A stretch of 41,086 nucleotides of DNA from Oleidesulfovibrio alaskensis DSM 16109 (GTDB lineage Bacteria > Desulfobacterota > Desulfovibrionia > Desulfovibrionales > Desulfovibrionaceae), in the NCBI RefSeq assembly GCF_000482745.1, contig NZ_KI519496.1, forward strand, positions 170,320 to 211,405. The letters run 5' to 3'. Below the pieces are notes generated by a model, which was given only the letters and a program-made list of their open reading frames with translations, had not been told where the DNA came from and ran no database searches. Position 1 is the stretch's first letter; each line of letters begins with the position of its first letter. Below are positions 32,213 to 39,593 of this stretch, piece by piece. The translations under genes were made by a program, and so were the position numbers.

Positions 32213-32878
32213 TTACCGCGTGCCCTTTATCTGTTGCGGCAGCGCCGGCAGCGCCAGAGTTTCCAGCCATGCACGCGTCTGTCCGGCAAGATTTTGCAGC
32301 ACTTCTGATGCAGCACCTGCAATGCGGTCGGCCTCCATCCGCGTAATACTTTTTTCAGCCCGCAGCTCAGTTATGGCCGCTCTCCGTGTTTCGTCAGGTG
32401 TCCACAGCTCCAGCCGTACGGCGCCCCGCACCGTATACGGCGTGTCCGCAACCACCTCGAAGGCCGTGATGGTGGTGTGCAGAACGCCGTCAAGCTGTCT
32501 TCGCGGCACCGGGTGTGTACTTATGTCGTAATACGGCATGACAGCTGTTTCGTTTTCAAGGGTCCGCGTGAACAAGGCGGCCGGTGTCCCTTCCCAGTAC
32601 CATGTGGTGCTGGGAACAAGCACATTGCCCCGCGCCACCAGTACGGCCGTTCTGTTGAGTGCCGGCATGGTGCCTGTCTCCTGCAGGCGCAGATGCCGTT
32701 TTTCGTCTTCGGCACAGGTTGTCTGCGGTTGTTCCCGCAGGGCGTGGCCTGCATTGATCCGGAGCAGATTTTCTCTGGGGCCGCCTGTTCTGCCGCAACC
32801 GACAGCCAGCAGCAGGCATGCCAGCAGCACAGTGGCTGCCAATACTGCGGTATGGTGAGTATGGCGTATGTTTGTCAT
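32213..32878 (-). CDS. ABC-transport auxiliary lipoprotein (PqiC/DUF330-like)
   Basis: A 221-residue lipoprotein. The signal peptide ends with the lipobox LLAVGC, making Cys28 the lipidated residue. The mature domain has the layout of the ABC_trans_aux family (PqiC-like): LNRTAVLVARGNVLVPSTTWYWEGTP early, then VLHTTITAFEVV and VRLELWTPD strands and a long C-terminal helix. In PqiABC and related systems this outer-membrane lipoprotein partners the MCE protein. It follows the MlaD-type gene by 18 bases. The position replaces MlaC, which is absent. Confidence 0.85.
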   Translation of the reverse strand: MTNIRHTHHTAVLAATVLLACLLLAVGCGRTGGPRENLLRINAGHALREQPQTTCAEDEKRHLRLQETGTMPALNRTAVLVARGNVLVPSTTWYWEGTPAALFTRTLENETAVMPYYDISTHPVPRRQLDGVLHTTITAFEVVADTPYTVRGAVRLELWTPDETRRAAITELRAEKSITRMEADRIAGAASEVLQNLAGQTRAWLETLALPALPQQIKGTR

Positions 32879-32896
32879 AAGTGTTGTCCGCCGGCG

Positions 32897-33838
32897 TTAT
32901 CTCGTTATTTCGTGTGATTCGTCCGGATGAAAGATAATCTGCCATGGTCTGTCCCGCAGAGAGCGCGAAAGCAGATTGAGATTTTCTGTCAGTTCCCGCG
33001 TGTTGCGTAAAATTTCTTCCACCTGTGCCTGATCGTATTCCATGTTTTCTTCAAACCTGCCGGAAAGCGCCGTCAGCATGCCGCCCAGCGTTTCGGTCTG
33101 CATCCGTACTGCTTCCATGGCCAGACGAGTGCTTTCCAGCGCTTCATCGGCTTTGTGCGCGCTGCCCTGCACTGTGCGCATCACGTTGCGCGCTTCACGT
33201 ATTCCCTGTCTGGCATCGCCGCTTACAGCCTGTATTTCTGTTGTCATGGTCTTTATGCCCTGTGCTGCGTTGTGCAGCACGGCATTCATGTTCCGGGTCA
33301 CTCCTGCCATGTCCTGACTGTTTATCGTGGCAAGCAGTATATCAAGGCTGTCGGCTATGCGTACCAGCTTGGGATGCAGCTCCTGAACAAGATGCCCCAC
33401 GGAAGCAGCCGCTTCAAAGATCGAAGTGCTGGTATCTGCGGGTATTTCGCTCTGTACCGGCAGTTTTTGTCCGGGCCGGGCTTTCAGGCTCAGCAGAACG
33501 TAGTTATCTCCCACCAGTCCCTTTTGGGTTATGCTGGCCACTGTGCCCTGATATACGGCAAAATCCTGCTGCACGCCGATGGTCACATGCACCTGCCCCG
33601 GGTCCATCTTATCCACCGAAATATCTAGCACACGCCCGATGTTGATACCTGCATATTTTACCGGCCGCCCCACTGAAAGATCTTTCACCGTCAGAAATCT
33701 GATGTGATAGGTGTCTAGCTTTTCCCAGAATCTGTGTCCGCCGAAAGCCACAATGAAAAGCCCCAGCACCGCGAGCCCCAGCGTTATTGTCAGGCCCGCT
33801 CTGACCATCTCTTTTGTTGTATGTTTTCTGTCCAGCAT
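32897..33838 (-). CDS. mlaD: MlaD-type MCE-domain substrate-binding protein
   Basis: A 313-residue inner-membrane-anchored protein. A single membrane segment is at about 14-33 (AGLTITLGLAVLGLFIVAF), the MCE domain at about 44-120 (YHIRFLTVKDLSVGRPVKYAGINIGRV, shown here in two overlapping parts of the fold), and a long helical or coiled C-terminal half (about 150-290). MCE hexamers form a lipid channel on MlaFE-type transporters. The long helical tail is more than classical MlaD has and could reach across the periplasm. The ATG at 33838 has GGGG 6 bases upstream; a longer frame to 34030 would overlap the ATPase gene. Confidence 0.92.
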   Translation of the reverse strand: MLDRKHTTKEMVRAGLTITLGLAVLGLFIVAFGGHRFWEKLDTYHIRFLTVKDLSVGRPVKYAGINIGRVLDISVDKMDPGQVHVTIGVQQDFAVYQGTVASITQKGLVGDNYVLLSLKARPGQKLPVQSEIPADTSTSIFEAAASVGHLVQELHPKLVRIADSLDILLATINSQDMAGVTRNMNAVLHNAAQGIKTMTTEIQAVSGDARQGIREARNVMRTVQGSAHKADEALESTRLAMEAVRMQTETLGGMLTALSGRFEENMEYDQAQVEEILRNTRELTENLNLLSRSLRDRPWQIIFHPDESHEITR

Positions 33839-33860
33839 GTTGTCCCCGGCTACCGGTGCG

Positions 33861-34631
33861 TTACAGCAGCCAGTCCGGTGTTTTTCTGGCATCCGGCCGG
33901 CGTTCCAGAAATTGCCTGATGTATCTGTCCTGCGACTTGCGCAGATCATCTGTTTTGCCGGTAAACAGCACCCTGCCCGCATGCAGCACAATGACATGCT
34001 GTGCAATACGGTACAGGCTGTCCAGATCATGGGTGACCACCAGTATGGTCATCTGCAGTGAATCATGCATGTCTGTAATCAGTTGATCCACCTCTGCCGC
34101 CGTTATGGGGTCAAGCCCTGCAGATGGCTCGTCACACAGTAGAATTCCCGGATCCAGAGCCAGTGCCCGGGCAAGACCAGCCCTTTTGCGCATACCTCCG
34201 GAAAGCTGTGCAGGCAGCATGTCCATTACATTATCAAGCCCGACCAGCGACAGCTTGAGCCGCACAACAGTGCGTATGGTTTCATCGTCCAGACGCGTGT
34301 GCTCCATCAGGGGCAGGGCCACGTTTTCGCCCACTGTCAGCGACCCCAGCAACGCGCCGCCCTGAAACAGCACCCCCATGTTGCGCCGGTAGCTGTACAG
34401 CTGCTCGCTGTTCATGGCGCACAGATCGTCCTGCCCGATATATATCCGGCCGCGCCGGGGCAGCTGCAGCCCCAGTATGTGACGCAGTAAGGTTGATTTT
34501 CCGCAACCGGAACCGCCCAGCACAACAGTTATCTTGCCGGCCGGAATGGTCAGATGCAGGTTGTGCAGCACAATATTGTGCGGGTAGCCCACATCGACAT
34601 CCTGCAGGGTTATGGATGGTGAAGAGTGCAT
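33861..34631 (-). CDS. mlaF: MlaF-type phospholipid ABC transporter ATP-binding protein
   Basis: A 256-residue ATPase. Walker A GGSGCGKST (39-47), Q-loop LFQGGALLGSLTV, which is characteristic of the MlaF/Ttg2A group, signature LSGGMRKRAGLARAL, Walker B ILLCDEPSAGLDPITA and H-loop VVTHDL. It drives lipid movement by the MlaE permease. The start follows the mlaE stop by three bases with AGGA upstream. Confidence 0.95.
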   Translation of the reverse strand: MHSSPSITLQDVDVGYPHNIVLHNLHLTIPAGKITVVLGGSGCGKSTLLRHILGLQLPRRGRIYIGQDDLCAMNSEQLYSYRRNMGVLFQGGALLGSLTVGENVALPLMEHTRLDDETIRTVVRLKLSLVGLDNVMDMLPAQLSGGMRKRAGLARALALDPGILLCDEPSAGLDPITAAEVDQLITDMHDSLQMTILVVTHDLDSLYRIAQHVIVLHAGRVLFTGKTDDLRKSQDRYIRQFLERRPDARKTPDWLL

Positions 34632-34634
34632 GAT

Positions 34635-35387
34635 CTATCCTGCCAGATAATTGATGGCTGTAAAAAACAGATCAAGCAGGATGACCATGAATATTGACTG
34701 CACAACAGCCTTGGTGGTGCGTCTGCCCACATCCGCCGCACCACCCTGTGCCATGAATCCCTGCCAGCAACATATCAGGGTGATGGCTGTACCGAAACCG
34801 GCGGCTTTGACCACGCTGGAAACAACATCGCCCGTACCCAGAAAATACACGGCCTGATTCAGGTACCCGCTGAATGAAAGCCCCAGCCCCAGCGCAGCGA
34901 ACAGACCGCCGGAAATGATACCCACAAGGTCTGCCCACAGTGTAAGCACAGGAAGCATGATCAGCATGGCACAAAGCTTGGGCACCACAAGATACCGTAC
35001 AGGCGAGATGCCTATGACCTCAAGCGCGTCAATCTCTTCATATATCTGCATGGTTGATATTTCGGCGCAGAATGCCGCTCCGGAACGGCCTGCCAGAATG
35101 ATGGCTGTAAGCAGCGGTCCCAGTTCCTTGACAATGGTCACGCTGACCATGTTAGCCACATAGCTCAGCGCCCCCACCTTTTCCAGCTGCTGCGCCGCCT
35201 GCAGCGCCAGAATCATACCCGTGCAGGCAGCGATAACTGAAACAATACCCAGCGATCTTGTGCCCGTTTCGGCAAGCTGATGCCACATCAGCCGCCGGTA
35301 GAAAACGCGCTGCCGGCGACGTGCCTGTGCAGGCCACGACAACAGACTGTTTATCAGCCAGACGAATGTCTGCACCTCGCGCGGCAT
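34635..35387 (-). CDS. mlaE: MlaE-type permease
   Basis: A 250-residue integral inner-membrane protein with five to six hydrophobic segments. Conserved family blocks: GMILALQAAQQLEKVGALSY, VKELGPLLTAIILAGRSGAA, and EEIDALEVIGISPVRYLVVP. It forms the transmembrane part of the MlaFEDB-type complex. It begins two bases after the stop of the STAS gene and is followed directly by mlaF. Confidence 0.95.
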   Translation of the reverse strand: MPREVQTFVWLINSLLSWPAQARRRQRVFYRRLMWHQLAETGTRSLGIVSVIAACTGMILALQAAQQLEKVGALSYVANMVSVTIVKELGPLLTAIILAGRSGAAFCAEISTMQIYEEIDALEVIGISPVRYLVVPKLCAMLIMLPVLTLWADLVGIISGGLFAALGLGLSFSGYLNQAVYFLGTGDVVSSVVKAAGFGTAITLICCWQGFMAQGGAADVGRRTTKAVVQSIFMVILLDLFFTAINYLAG

Positions 35388-35389
35388 GC

Positions 35390-35707
35390 TCAGTCTGCCC
35401 TGTCCTTCCGCAGACCGAAAATCGGAGCTATCTGGGTGAGTTCAAAAAGTTGCCGCACGCGCACCGAAGCTGCACTTATGCGTATTTCTCTGGACTGTTC
35501 CTGCAGTTTCCTGCGCAGTTCTATCAGTAACGCAAGCCCCGTGCTGTCTATGTAACTGACCTTTTCCATGTCCAGCACTACCGCCCCGCCGGAGGACTCG
35601 ATATGCCTGTGCAAGGCTGCCCGCACCTGCGCAGCAACGCTGTAGTCAATTTCCCCTTCCAGAATAAGCGCCCCATTATCCGAAATGCTGCTTTGCCATA
35701 CTGTCAT
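35390..35707 (-). CDS. mlaB: STAS-domain protein (MlaB-like)
   Basis: A 105-residue STAS domain. The switch motif is YIDSTGLALL with Ser55 at the position phosphorylated in anti-sigma-factor antagonists; in MlaB the domain stabilises the MlaF ATPase. Here it is the first gene of the operon rather than the last as in E. coli mlaFEDCB. GGGGGG lies 7 bases before the ATG, and a promoter is visible at 35767-35795. Confidence 0.9.
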   Translation of the reverse strand: MTVWQSSISDNGALILEGEIDYSVAAQVRAALHRHIESSGGAVVLDMEKVSYIDSTGLALLIELRRKLQEQSREIRISAASVRVRQLFELTQIAPIFGLRKDRAD

Positions 35708-35766
35708 CGTTGCCCCCCGTGCTGCATCAGACCACGTCAGTGCAGGCTTTTTTGTCTGTATTTTTC

Positions 35767-35795
35767 AGGATACGAAAAAATGACTCTTGTGCCAA
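35767..35795 (-). promoter_or_regulatory. Sigma70-type promoter of the Mla-like operon
   Basis: On the minus strand TTGGCA (35790-35795) and TATCCT (35767-35772), spaced by 17 bases. It is about 60 bases before the STAS start codon. A half element (35835-35943) lies just upstream of it. Confidence 0.6.
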
Positions 35796-35834
35796 CCGGC
35801 ATATTTAACGTTTGTCTTCCGCAACCGGAACTGG

Positions 35835-35943
35835 CGGCGTCAGCGGGTCGAAGCAAGGCCGTGCAACGCGTCGCAGGCGTATCTGTGGAAAATGTGATGC
35901 GCGTACTGAGGGTGCAGGGAGATCATCTCCCTGCCCGCCGGAG
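35835..35943 (+). repeat. Palindromic intergenic element, 3' half only
   Basis: Matches the 3' half of the element: GCAAGGC.GTGCAACGCGTCGCAGGCG (split here by a substitution), then TGAGGGTGCAGGGAG, the perfect palindrome GCAGGGAGATCATCTCCCTGC, and CCCGCCGGAGGCTGTTT. The 5' half is missing. It lies between the Mla-operon promoter and the terminator of the heptose kinase gene. Confidence 0.85.
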
Positions 35944-35973
35944 GCTGTTTGGGATGGATATACCGGACAAAGC

Positions 35974-36000
35974 AAAAAAGCTCCGGAAGGATCCGGAGCT
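35974..36000 (-). terminator. Bidirectional-looking terminator after the heptose kinase gene
   Basis: On the minus strand AGCTCCGG-ATCCTT-CCGGAGCT followed by TTTTTGC, immediately after the kinase stop codon. The opposite strand has TTTTATTT, but no gene there needs it. Confidence 0.85.
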
Positions 36001-36005
36001 TTTAT

Positions 36006-37040
36006 TTACAGCCAGCGGCTGATAGCGGGTGCCTGATGCCTGCGGACGGCTTCTTCAAGTTCAGGAGGCGATACGGATGCAGCCCCGACCTGTCCCACAA
36101 CAACACCTGCGGCAAAGTTTGCCAGCATGCAGCTGTCCAGCAGAGATATGCCGGCAGCCTGTGCCAGAGCCAGCGTTGCTATGACAGTGTCGCCTGCGCC
36201 TGTTACGTCAAATACGGCCTGCCCAGTGGTGGGTATGTGCCACACTTCATCCTGACCGTTAAAGAGCGCCATGCCGGAGGCCCCCAGTGTGGTCAGCAGT
36301 TTGCTGCAGTTGAGCAGTTCGAAGATACGTTTGCCTGCGGCAAGAATTTCTTCACGCGAACCGGCTGGCATACCTGCGCCTTCGCTTGTTTCCTTGGCGT
36401 TCGGTGTCAGGATGAAGACATCTTTATACAGCCGGAAGTTCCGTGTTTTGGGGTCGACAAAAACATTGTGGCGTACGCCGTGCCGGGCGGCATATGTATC
36501 CAGAAGCGTATTCAGCCGAGACATGAAGACGTCTGTAACCAGTCCTTTTCCGTAGTCGGAAAGAATGATTACATCATGGTGCGGGAGTCTGTCTTTTATG
36601 GCTTCAAGCACTCTGTCCAGTCCGGTGCCGGTCAGCGGAGAGGTGTCTTCGCGGTCTATGCGTACCATCTGCTGCTGTCTGGCCAGCACTCTTGTTTTAA
36701 TGGTCGTTCTTCTGCCTTCTATATCAATCAGATTTGCCTGCAGGTTTTCGTTTTGCAGTACATGGCGCAGCGTTGCTGCGTTGCTGCCCGTACCGCACAG
36801 GCTTATCAGTTCCGGCTTTCCGCCCAGTGACTGGATATTTTTGGCCACGTTGCCGGCTCCGCCGATAAGCAGTTGCTCGCGCTCAACACCCACCACAGGC
36901 ACGGGAGCTTCGGGTGATATACGCTCTGCATCGCCGATCAGGTACTCGTCCACCATCACGTCGCCGACGATAAGCACTCTTTTGCCGGTCAGAGCCGGTA
37001 TGGCGGCGCACAGGCGTTCAGTATCAAAAGAATAGGTCAT
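36006..37040 (-). CDS. hldA: D-glycero-beta-D-manno-heptose-7-phosphate kinase (RfaE domain I)
   Basis: A 344-residue PfkB-family sugar kinase. RVLIVGDVMVDEYLIG starts the fold, IGGAGNVAKNIQSLGG is the substrate region, KTRVLARQQQMVRIDRED is typical of RfaE/HldE kinases, and DVTGAGDT gives the catalytic base Asp284. It makes heptose-1,7-bisphosphate for the LPS inner core. Only the kinase domain is present; the nucleotidyltransferase domain of bifunctional HldE is absent, so a separate HldC-like enzyme is expected elsewhere. It starts 15 bases after the parB stop on the same strand, so the two are probably cotranscribed. Confidence 0.92.
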   Translation of the reverse strand: MTYSFDTERLCAAIPALTGKRVLIVGDVMVDEYLIGDAERISPEAPVPVVGVEREQLLIGGAGNVAKNIQSLGGKPELISLCGTGSNAATLRHVLQNENLQANLIDIEGRRTTIKTRVLARQQQMVRIDREDTSPLTGTGLDRVLEAIKDRLPHHDVIILSDYGKGLVTDVFMSRLNTLLDTYAARHGVRHNVFVDPKTRNFRLYKDVFILTPNAKETSEGAGMPAGSREEILAAGKRIFELLNCSKLLTTLGASGMALFNGQDEVWHIPTTGQAVFDVTGAGDTVIATLALAQAAGISLLDSCMLANFAAGVVVGQVGAASVSPPELEEAVRRHQAPAISRWL

Positions 37041-37055
37041 GGAGTGGCGCCTTTG

Positions 37056-37973
37056 CTACAGTTCAATGCCCAGCAGTGAAAGAACCCTTGCCAGCTCTTC
37101 CTGAGAAGAAAAAGACAACGTTACTTTTCCTTTTTCTTCCGAACCGGTGATACTGGCCTTTACCGGCATGGTTGCTTTAAGTTTTTCGCGCAGGCTGCTC
37201 ATAGTCGGGCTGGGCATGGTTCTGGGAAGTGCGGAAGCCTTTTTTGCCGGGCCAGCGCTGTTTTCTGCGGGCAGTTCGCCGTGCTCTTTAAAGTATGCGG
37301 CCTGCTCTTCTGCTGCCCGTACGGTCAGCCCTTCGTCGATTATGCGTCTGTGCAATGCTGCGCGCGCGGTCTCGTCCGAAACGGATAACAATGTGCGGGC
37401 ATGTCCGGCTGTCAGCGCTCCTTTTGTCAGGTCCTGCTGTGCTGCTTCGGGCAGCTGCAAAAGGCGCAGTGTATTGGCTACGGCAGATCGGCTTTTACCC
37501 AGTCTGGCGGCCAGCGTTTCCTGATTCATGCCGAACTGCTCTTTCAGCTGTGCCATGCCGTGAGCTTCTTCCATAGGGTTCAGGTCTTCGCGCTGCAGGT
37601 TTTCTATCAGAGCTACGGCAAGGGTCTCTTCATCCGTCAGGTTTTTGATGATGACGGGTACGTCTGTCACCCTTGCTTTCTGGCATGCCCGCCAGCGACG
37701 CTCTCCGGCGATTATTTCGTACATGCCTTCCGCGTTTTTGGCGGGCCGCACCAGAAGCGGCTGTAATACACCCTGTGAACGGATGGAGTCTGTCAGCTCC
37801 TGCAGAGCTTCTTCGCTGAAATGTTTGCGCGGTTGATCAGGATTAGGCATCAGCGCCTTTATGGATACTGTGCCCGGATTTTCATGTTTGGTATCTGCCG
37901 CGGGCGCTTCTTCCTGATAACCTTTAAACAGGGCATCCAGTCCGCGACCTAATCCTCTTTGCACAGCTGCCAT
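37056..37973 (-). CDS. parB: Chromosome-partitioning CTPase ParB
   Basis: A 305-residue parS-binding clamp protein. It starts RGLGRGLDALF, the ParA-contacting N-terminus. The CTP-binding N-domain has GERRWRA (90-96) and ENLQREDLNPMEEA (124-137). The HTH is near 150-172 (QETLAARLGKSRSAVANTLR) and a dimerisation domain ends the protein (KGKVTLSFSSQEELARVLSL). AAGGAGAG before the ATG at 37973 fixes the start. It does not form a simple operon with parA: a gene on the opposite strand (38057-38470) lies between them, so parB needs its own promoter in the 83 bases before it. Confidence 0.95.
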   Translation of the reverse strand: MAAVQRGLGRGLDALFKGYQEEAPAADTKHENPGTVSIKALMPNPDQPRKHFSEEALQELTDSIRSQGVLQPLLVRPAKNAEGMYEIIAGERRWRACQKARVTDVPVIIKNLTDEETLAVALIENLQREDLNPMEEAHGMAQLKEQFGMNQETLAARLGKSRSAVANTLRLLQLPEAAQQDLTKGALTAGHARTLLSVSDETARAALHRRIIDEGLTVRAAEEQAAYFKEHGELPAENSAGPAKKASALPRTMPSPTMSSLREKLKATMPVKASITGSEEKGKVTLSFSSQEELARVLSLLGIEL

Positions 37974-38056
37974 TTCTCTCTCCTTGACAATATGTTGATT
38001 CCTCCTGAATTGTGTTGCAGCCCTATGCAAGCGCAACAACTATTCGGAGGCGAAGT

Positions 38057-38470
38057 ATGTCTGATAAAAATACCCATGTGCTGCCGCTGTACGACAGGCA
38101 GGGCAACCTGCATTCAATAACCATCAGTGCAGAACTCTGGAACAGGGTGGGCCGCAAGGTTGCTCCCCTGCTGGAAAACGCCCTTGATGCCATGTATCCG
38201 ACGGTGGAACAGCCGGAACCGCTGGAAGACTGGGAGTCCTTTAAAGAGTTCTGGGACTTCAGGTATCCTTTTAACGCCGAGGTGCAGTGCAACTGCTGCG
38301 GGGCAAAAACAGAAGACTGGGAGCATGATGCGGCCAAACCGTTTCGGCTGACCAATGCCAATCTTGGCGGGCTGCTGGTTTTTCGTTGCAAGGCCTGCGG
38401 GGCCACTGTGCGCAAAAAACACTTCAAAGACCACATCTGCTACGAACATACAGCCGTGTGCACCGAGTAA
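38057..38470 (+). CDS. Small zinc-ribbon-like protein between parB and parA
   Basis: A 137-residue soluble protein of unknown function. Two CxxC pairs, C78-N-C80-C81 (QCNCCGAKT) and C111xxC114 (RCKACGAT), resemble a zinc ribbon, followed by a His/Cys-rich end (KKHFKDHICYEH). The N-terminal half is acidic with several tryptophans (EDWESFKEFWDFRYPF). GGAGG is 8 bases before the ATG at 38057. It is transcribed rightward, divergent from parB (83 bases) and convergent with parA (5 bases between stops). Codon use and composition look like the neighbours. A link with segregation is suggested only by position. Confidence 0.88.
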   Translation: MSDKNTHVLPLYDRQGNLHSITISAELWNRVGRKVAPLLENALDAMYPTVEQPEPLEDWESFKEFWDFRYPFNAEVQCNCCGAKTEDWEHDAAKPFRLTNANLGGLLVFRCKACGATVRKKHFKDHICYEHTAVCTE

Positions 38471-38475
38471 CCGCC

Positions 38476-39255
38476 CTACCCGTTTTTCTGCTGGGGCCTT
38501 CTGAGCACAACTTCTTTGGACAGTGCCAGATAGGCCTCAGCGCCTTTTGATTTCACGTCATAATGAATGATTGATTTTCCGTAGCTCGGGGCTTCGGAAA
38601 GGCGCACATTTCTGGGTACCACTGTTTCAAACAAATGGTCCGGAAAACATTTGCGTACTTCATTTTTTACCTGACGAGAAAGTCTGTTTCGCAGGTCGTA
38701 CATGGTAAGCACAACGCCCATCAGCGTCAGCCCCGGGTTAAGCCGTTTCTTTACCTGTTCGAAGGTCTGCAGCAGTTTGACAATGCCTTCCAGTGCAAAA
38801 AACTCGCATTGAAGCGGAATGAGCAATTCGCGTGCGGCACACAACGCATTCAGCGTGATAAGCCCCAGCGATGGCGGGCAGTCCAGAATTATATAATCGT
38901 ATCTGCTTTCCAGATTTTTCAGGACATCTGTCAGATAATATTCTCTACCCATTTTATCCACCAGTTCCAGCTCCACGGCCACCAGATCGGTGGTGGTAGG
39001 CAGTACGGACAAATATTCCAGATTGGTGGGGTGAACGGCTTCCAGCGCTTCTTCCGGCCGGAAAAAAACCGTGTACAGGCTTTCGCCCAGTTGGTCCGGA
39101 TCAATGCCCAGTCCGCTTGTGCCGTTAGCTTGCGGGTCGCAGTCTACCAGCAACACGCGTTTTTCCATCACTGCCAGCGAGGCCGCAAGGTTAATGGCAG
39201 TCGTGGTCTTGCCTACTCCACCCTTCTGGTTAGCGATAGCGATGATTCTTGCCAC
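38476..39255 (-). CDS. parA: Chromosome-partitioning ATPase ParA
   Basis: A 259-residue Walker-type ATPase (ParA/Soj). Deviant Walker A KGGVGKTT (11-18), Walker A' region VDCDPQAN (37-44), Walker B YIILDCPPSLGLITLNAL, and the C-terminal DNA-binding helices (NVRLSEAPSYGKSIIHYD). It uses ATP-dependent DNA binding to move ParB-parS complexes. The start is GTG at 39255 with GAGAGAG upstream. A promoter (39336-39364) and a parS site (39283-39298) precede it, so its mRNA leader contains parS. Confidence 0.96.
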   Translation of the reverse strand: MARIIAIANQKGGVGKTTTAINLAASLAVMEKRVLLVDCDPQANGTSGLGIDPDQLGESLYTVFFRPEEALEAVHPTNLEYLSVLPTTTDLVAVELELVDKMGREYYLTDVLKNLESRYDYIILDCPPSLGLITLNALCAARELLIPLQCEFFALEGIVKLLQTFEQVKKRLNPGLTLMGVVLTMYDLRNRLSRQVKNEVRKCFPDHLFETVVPRNVRLSEAPSYGKSIIHYDVKSKGAEAYLALSKEVVLRRPQQKNG

Positions 39256-39282
39256 AGCACTCTCTCTCGGTTTGCACGTTCA

Positions 39283-39298
39283 TGTTTCACGTGAAACA
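39283..39298. promoter_or_regulatory. parS site 1
   Basis: A perfect 16-bp palindrome TGTTTCACGTGAAACA, identical to the widely conserved bacterial parS consensus; the symmetry extends two bases on each side (CA...TG). It lies 28 bases upstream of the parA start codon, inside the presumed leader. Confidence 0.96.
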
Positions 39299-39335
39299 TG
39301 ACAAACAGTCATATTTCACGCTGAGGTCGAGTGTA

Positions 39336-39364
39336 TAGCTAGTAAAGCGGCCAGAAAGTGTCAA
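39336..39364 (-). promoter_or_regulatory. Candidate parA promoter
   Basis: On the minus strand TTGACA (39359-39364) and TAGCTA (39336-39341), spaced by 17 bases; an alternative -10, TATACA, lies four bases downstream. It sits between the two parS sites. Confidence 0.5.
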
Positions 39365-39460
39365 CGGGTGTCGGAGTATTTTTACAGGCGGCATGATTGC
39401 CTGTTTACAGCTTTAACCGCTCAACCACGGTGCTTTGCTGGTTGTTAAGGCAAAACTTAA

Positions 39461-39476
39461 TGTTTCACGTGAAACA
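39461..39476. promoter_or_regulatory. parS site 2
   Basis: A second perfect TGTTTCACGTGAAACA, 178 bases from site 1. Two sites this close to parA make this a ParB loading zone. The 39256-39593 stretch has no gene besides these sites, the parA promoter and a terminator. Confidence 0.96.
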
Positions 39477-39544
39477 AAAGAAAGCCTGATGAGAAGTCTT
39501 TTTGTATTACAAAAAGAAATACGTTGAGCGAGACCATGCAGCAA

Positions 39545-39567
39545 CAAAAAAGCCCGCAAAAGCGGGC
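39545..39567 (-). terminator. Terminator of the epimerase gene
   Basis: On the minus strand GCCCGC-TTTT-GCGGGC followed by TTTTTTGTTG, 27 bases after the stop codon. Confidence 0.93.
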
Positions 39568-39593
39568 CTGAAGTCTGGAGCTGTACACGGCAG

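Noticed and set aside
39312..39327. Possible third parS (TATTTCACGCTGAGGT)
   Set aside because: Only the left half matches; the right half has too many mismatches for a parS site.
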